Shown here one piece after another: positions 62,126-64,000 of a stretch of DNA of 64,000 bases. Within the stretch, counting starts at the first letter, position 1. Every line of letters begins with the position of its first letter. The notes under the pieces were generated by a model. It had not been told where the DNA came from and did no database searches. It saw only the letters and a program-made list of their open reading frames with translations. A program made the translations under genes and the position numbers. Source of the stretch: an uncultured Acetatifactor sp. (GTDB taxonomy: Bacteria; Bacillota; Clostridia; Lachnospirales; Lachnospiraceae); contig CAJTVB010000013.1 of NCBI GenBank assembly GCA_910579755.1, positions 39,876 to 103,875 on the forward strand, given 5' to 3'.

Positions 62126-63613
62126 TCAGGCGGTCTGACCTCCGCCCCCTGCAATATAGGTCAGGGGAATCTTTACCACAAACCGTGATCCCTTCCCCTC
62201 CTCGCTGGTAACCGTGATGGAGCCTCTGTGCATCAAAACAGCGCTTTTGGTGATGGCCAGACCAAGGCCCGTGCCCCCGATCTCCCTGGAGTGGGATTTG
62301 TCCACCCGGTAAAATCTCTCGTAAATATGCGCCAGGGAATCCTCCGGTATCCCCAGACCAGAATCGCTGACTGCCACGGAAAAAGACTGATGATCTGCAT
62401 CCAGCTTTACCCGTACCCAGCCATGCTCCTTATTGTACTTGATGGCGTTCTCCACCAGGTTGGTCATGGCCAGCGTCAGCTTCACCTCGTCCACCTCGGC
62501 CACCACTGTCCTCATGCTTTCAAAGACCAGCTCCACGTCCTTCTTCCTGGCAATAGGCCGCAGCCTCCTCAAAATCAGCTCCGTCAAATCATTGATATTC
62601 ACCGAAGCGATATTCAGCTCCTGTGCCTTCTTGTCCATCTTTACCAGAGCAAGCAGGTCGGTGATGATCTGGTTCTCCCGGTCAATCTCCGACACAATGT
62701 CCTCCATAAATTCCCGATAAAGCTCCGCCGGCGCATTCTCCTGAACCAGCAGTGAATCTGCCAGCACCTTTATTGATGTCATGGGCGTTTTTAACTCATG
62801 GGACACATTTGCTACAAAATCCTGCCTGGAATCGTCCAAAGCCTTCATGCGCTTCAGCAGCTGGTTGAAAGCATCCACAATGTACTCTGTCTCCACGTAA
62901 TTGGGCACGGAAATCGTCTCGTCGCTGTAACCGGCCTTTACTTCGTTTATGGCATCCGCCACCTTGTCAAAGGGACGAGCCAGCATGGAGGAAAGCAACA
63001 CGGAAAAGGCCACGATCCCCACCAGCATCAGATTGCCCAGGATCACCGCCTTCCGGTTCAGCTCCTCCATGGTAGCCATTATGGCATCGTTGGAAATGCT
63101 GGTGAGCATCACACCCACCACTGTTCCGGAAACCGTGTCAATGATGGGAGTGGTCATCTCTATGTACCCGTGCTCCTTATCATAATGTGACATGGTTTCA
63201 CCCTGGAAGCACCGAATCACTTCCTCGGAAATAATGGTCTTACCCTCGCTGATACCATAGGTATCCTTGACCACCTTCAGAGCCGCATTGATAATCATGA
63301 CACGGCCCTCATACAGGTTGGATATGGTTTCCAGCTCTGCATTGATCACGGCTCTGGAAGAGCTGTAATTTCTTTCATCCGTCTTTATGGTAAAATAACT
63401 ATTGCTGAGCAGATGGTTTCCCACGATCATCAGCTGATTTGAAACAGTGGCGATACGGTTTTCCACAGCCAGTTCTTCGTAGTTATCCAATATCCCGTAA
63501 CGCATAAACACGCTGGAGAAAACGCCTGCCACCAATATGATAATACAGATACGCGCCCTGAGGCTGCGCAGAGAAATAAGCTGTTTCAGCTCCGAAAATA
63601 TTTTTTTTGCCAT
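62126..63613 (-). CDS. Sensor histidine kinase, WalK/PhoR-like
   Basis: 495 aa. A membrane segment at about 20-40, an outside sensor domain to about 185, a second segment at 190-210, HAMP, then H in VSHELKTPMTS (about 274), N box NLVENAIKY, G1 DSGLGIP and G2 GGTGLGLAI. All ATP-binding motifs are intact. AGAGGA lies before the ATG at 63613. No response regulator gene follows upstream within the window: an insertion sequence begins within about 140 nt of its start. The partner may lie beyond the element. Confidence 0.94.
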   Translation of the reverse strand: MAKKIFSELKQLISLRSLRARICIIILVAGVFSSVFMRYGILDNYEELAVENRIATVSNQLMIVGNHLLSNSYFTIKTDERNYSSSRAVINAELETISNLYEGRVMIINAALKVVKDTYGISEGKTIISEEVIRCFQGETMSHYDKEHGYIEMTTPIIDTVSGTVVGVMLTSISNDAIMATMEELNRKAVILGNLMLVGIVAFSVLLSSMLARPFDKVADAINEVKAGYSDETISVPNYVETEYIVDAFNQLLKRMKALDDSRQDFVANVSHELKTPMTSIKVLADSLLVQENAPAELYREFMEDIVSEIDRENQIITDLLALVKMDKKAQELNIASVNINDLTELILRRLRPIARKKDVELVFESMRTVVAEVDEVKLTLAMTNLVENAIKYNKEHGWVRVKLDADHQSFSVAVSDSGLGIPEDSLAHIYERFYRVDKSHSREIGGTGLGLAITKSAVLMHRGSITVTSEEGKGSRFVVKIPLTYIAGGGGQTA

Positions 63614-63661
63614 TTGTCCTCTTTGGCCGCACCCCTTCTATGCATTATAAAAATAGGTGTT

Positions 63662-63697
63662 AGTCCGTAAATGTGTTGGTAATCTGTTTGAGTCCGT
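63662..63697 (+). repeat. Two copies of AGTCCGT near the insertion sequence's left end
   Basis: AGTCCGT occurs at 63662-63668 and 63691-63697, in a stretch just upstream of the transposase. Transposase-binding sites at insertion sequence ends are often such direct repeats. The exact left terminus cannot be placed without the right end. Confidence 0.35.
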
Positions 63698-63750
63698 TTT
63701 ATGGGGCATCTGAAATGGTATAATTCTCTCATATTCAGGAGGATAATCCC

Positions 63751-64000
63751 ATGACCAATCAGGAAATGCTTATTAGTTACATCAATAAACTTACAGAAGA
63801 TGAAATATCTTCTCTGCTGGAGGCCGCCTCCCTTATGCTGGAAACGAAAGAACCGGCTGAAAAGCCTCCCTGTCCATATTGTGGCTGCGGCAAAGTGATC
63901 CGTTATGGGCACGCTTGTCAAAAACAGCGGTTTCTCTGCAAAATATGCGGGCGCACTTTCGTTCCGACTACAAATACCGTCATGGCAAATTCACACTTCC
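63751..64000 (+). CDS. Transposase N-terminus (zinc-ribbon, IS1595-like), cut by the window edge
   Basis: 83 codons are visible. An N-terminal helix (ISYINKLTEDEISSLLEAAS) is followed by a zinc ribbon: CPYCGCGKVIRYGHACQKQR, then CKICGRTF. The TTNTVMANSH stretch after it is common in IS1595/ISXO2-related transposases, which use such a ribbon to bind element ends. SD GGAGG lies 8 nt before ATG. The DDE-type catalytic part is beyond the window. Confidence 0.75.
   Translation, partial: MTNQEMLISYINKLTEDEISSLLEAASLMLETKEPAEKPPCPYCGCGKVIRYGHACQKQRFLCKICGRTFVPTTNTVMANSHF

Larger units (their letters stand above)
63662..64000 (+). mobile_element. Left part of an insertion sequence (IS1595-like, edge-truncated)
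   Basis: The transposase start, the repeated AGTCCGT motif and a TATAAT at 63719-63724 mark the 5' part of an element that continues past the right edge. The family call rests on the zinc ribbon plus the spacing of its Cys pairs; the catalytic domain is outside the window. The left border is approximate. Confidence 0.6.

Noticed and set aside
63586..63921. 111-codon minus-strand ORF at the right edge
   Set aside because: Overlaps the insertion sequence transposase in reverse and the kinase start; no SD or family pattern.

Overview
The window is a chromosome segment of a spore-forming, Gram-positive anaerobe of the class Clostridia, most likely a Lachnospiraceae-type gut bacterium. The evidence is a moderately GC-rich genome with strong GGAGG ribosome binding sites, gene orders usual for that group (yicC-remA-gmk-rpoZ-rimO-pgsA-cinA and pyrH-frr-uppS-cdsA-dxr-rseP), and sporulation-linked genes (an alpha/beta SASP, a Spo0A-type DNA-binding protein, SpoIIM-, YtvI- and SpoVB-like membrane proteins). 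Most of the window is ordinary core genome, and most genes lie on the minus strand. I see no prophage, CRISPR array, rRNA or tRNA.

Layout. 1-3.6 kb: a minus-strand operon (heavy-metal exporter, Fur-family regulator, TetM-like translation GTPase cut by the window edge) behind a strong promoter with a long palindromic operator. 3.6-7.1 kb: a secreted repeat protein, an XRE regulator, a TPP riboswitch with thiT, and a GNAT acetyltransferase. 7.1-16.2 kb: valS with a T-box leader, an ABC exporter pair, a TraX-like membrane protein, an atypical response regulator, and an ECF sigma factor with its putative membrane anti-sigma partner. 16.3-21.7 kb: ytvI-like gene, engB, clpX, clpP, tig. 21.9-25.4 kb: an ABC importer whose permease and ATPase are one polypeptide, its lipoprotein, a SASP gene and a small transaldolase. 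25.5-27.0 kb: a Ser/Thr kinase with a PP2C-like partner that has lost its catalytic signature.

27.2-32.5 kb: isoprenoid, undecaprenyl and phospholipid synthesis with translation recycling and UMP kinase (rseP, dxr, cdsA, uppS, frr, pyrH). 32.5-38 kb: polysaccharide deacetylase, a tiny Cys-rich FeoB-associated protein behind a Fur box, DAHP synthase, a SpoIIM-like protein, a NUDIX hydrolase and an aminotransferase. 38.1-47.4 kb: RNase Y, recX-recA under two SOS boxes, cinA, pgsA, rimO, rpoZ, gmk, remA, yicC. 47.6-57 kb: rqcH-type NFACT protein, a SpoVB/MurJ-family flippase, glgA, a receiver-less Spo0A, holA and comEC. 57-63.6 kb: a two-component system with an ABC-2 transporter, a GerMN lipoprotein and a second histidine kinase. 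At the right edge the N-terminus of a zinc-ribbon transposase shows an insertion sequence just upstream of that kinase.

No single large undescribed system is visible. The points most worth following are the metal-exporter/Fur/TetM-like operon, the kinase with a degenerate phosphatase, the receiver-less Spo0A, the response regulator without its acidic pocket, the fused ABC importer, and the small structured region upstream of recA. All assignments come from reading motifs by eye; no database search was run.
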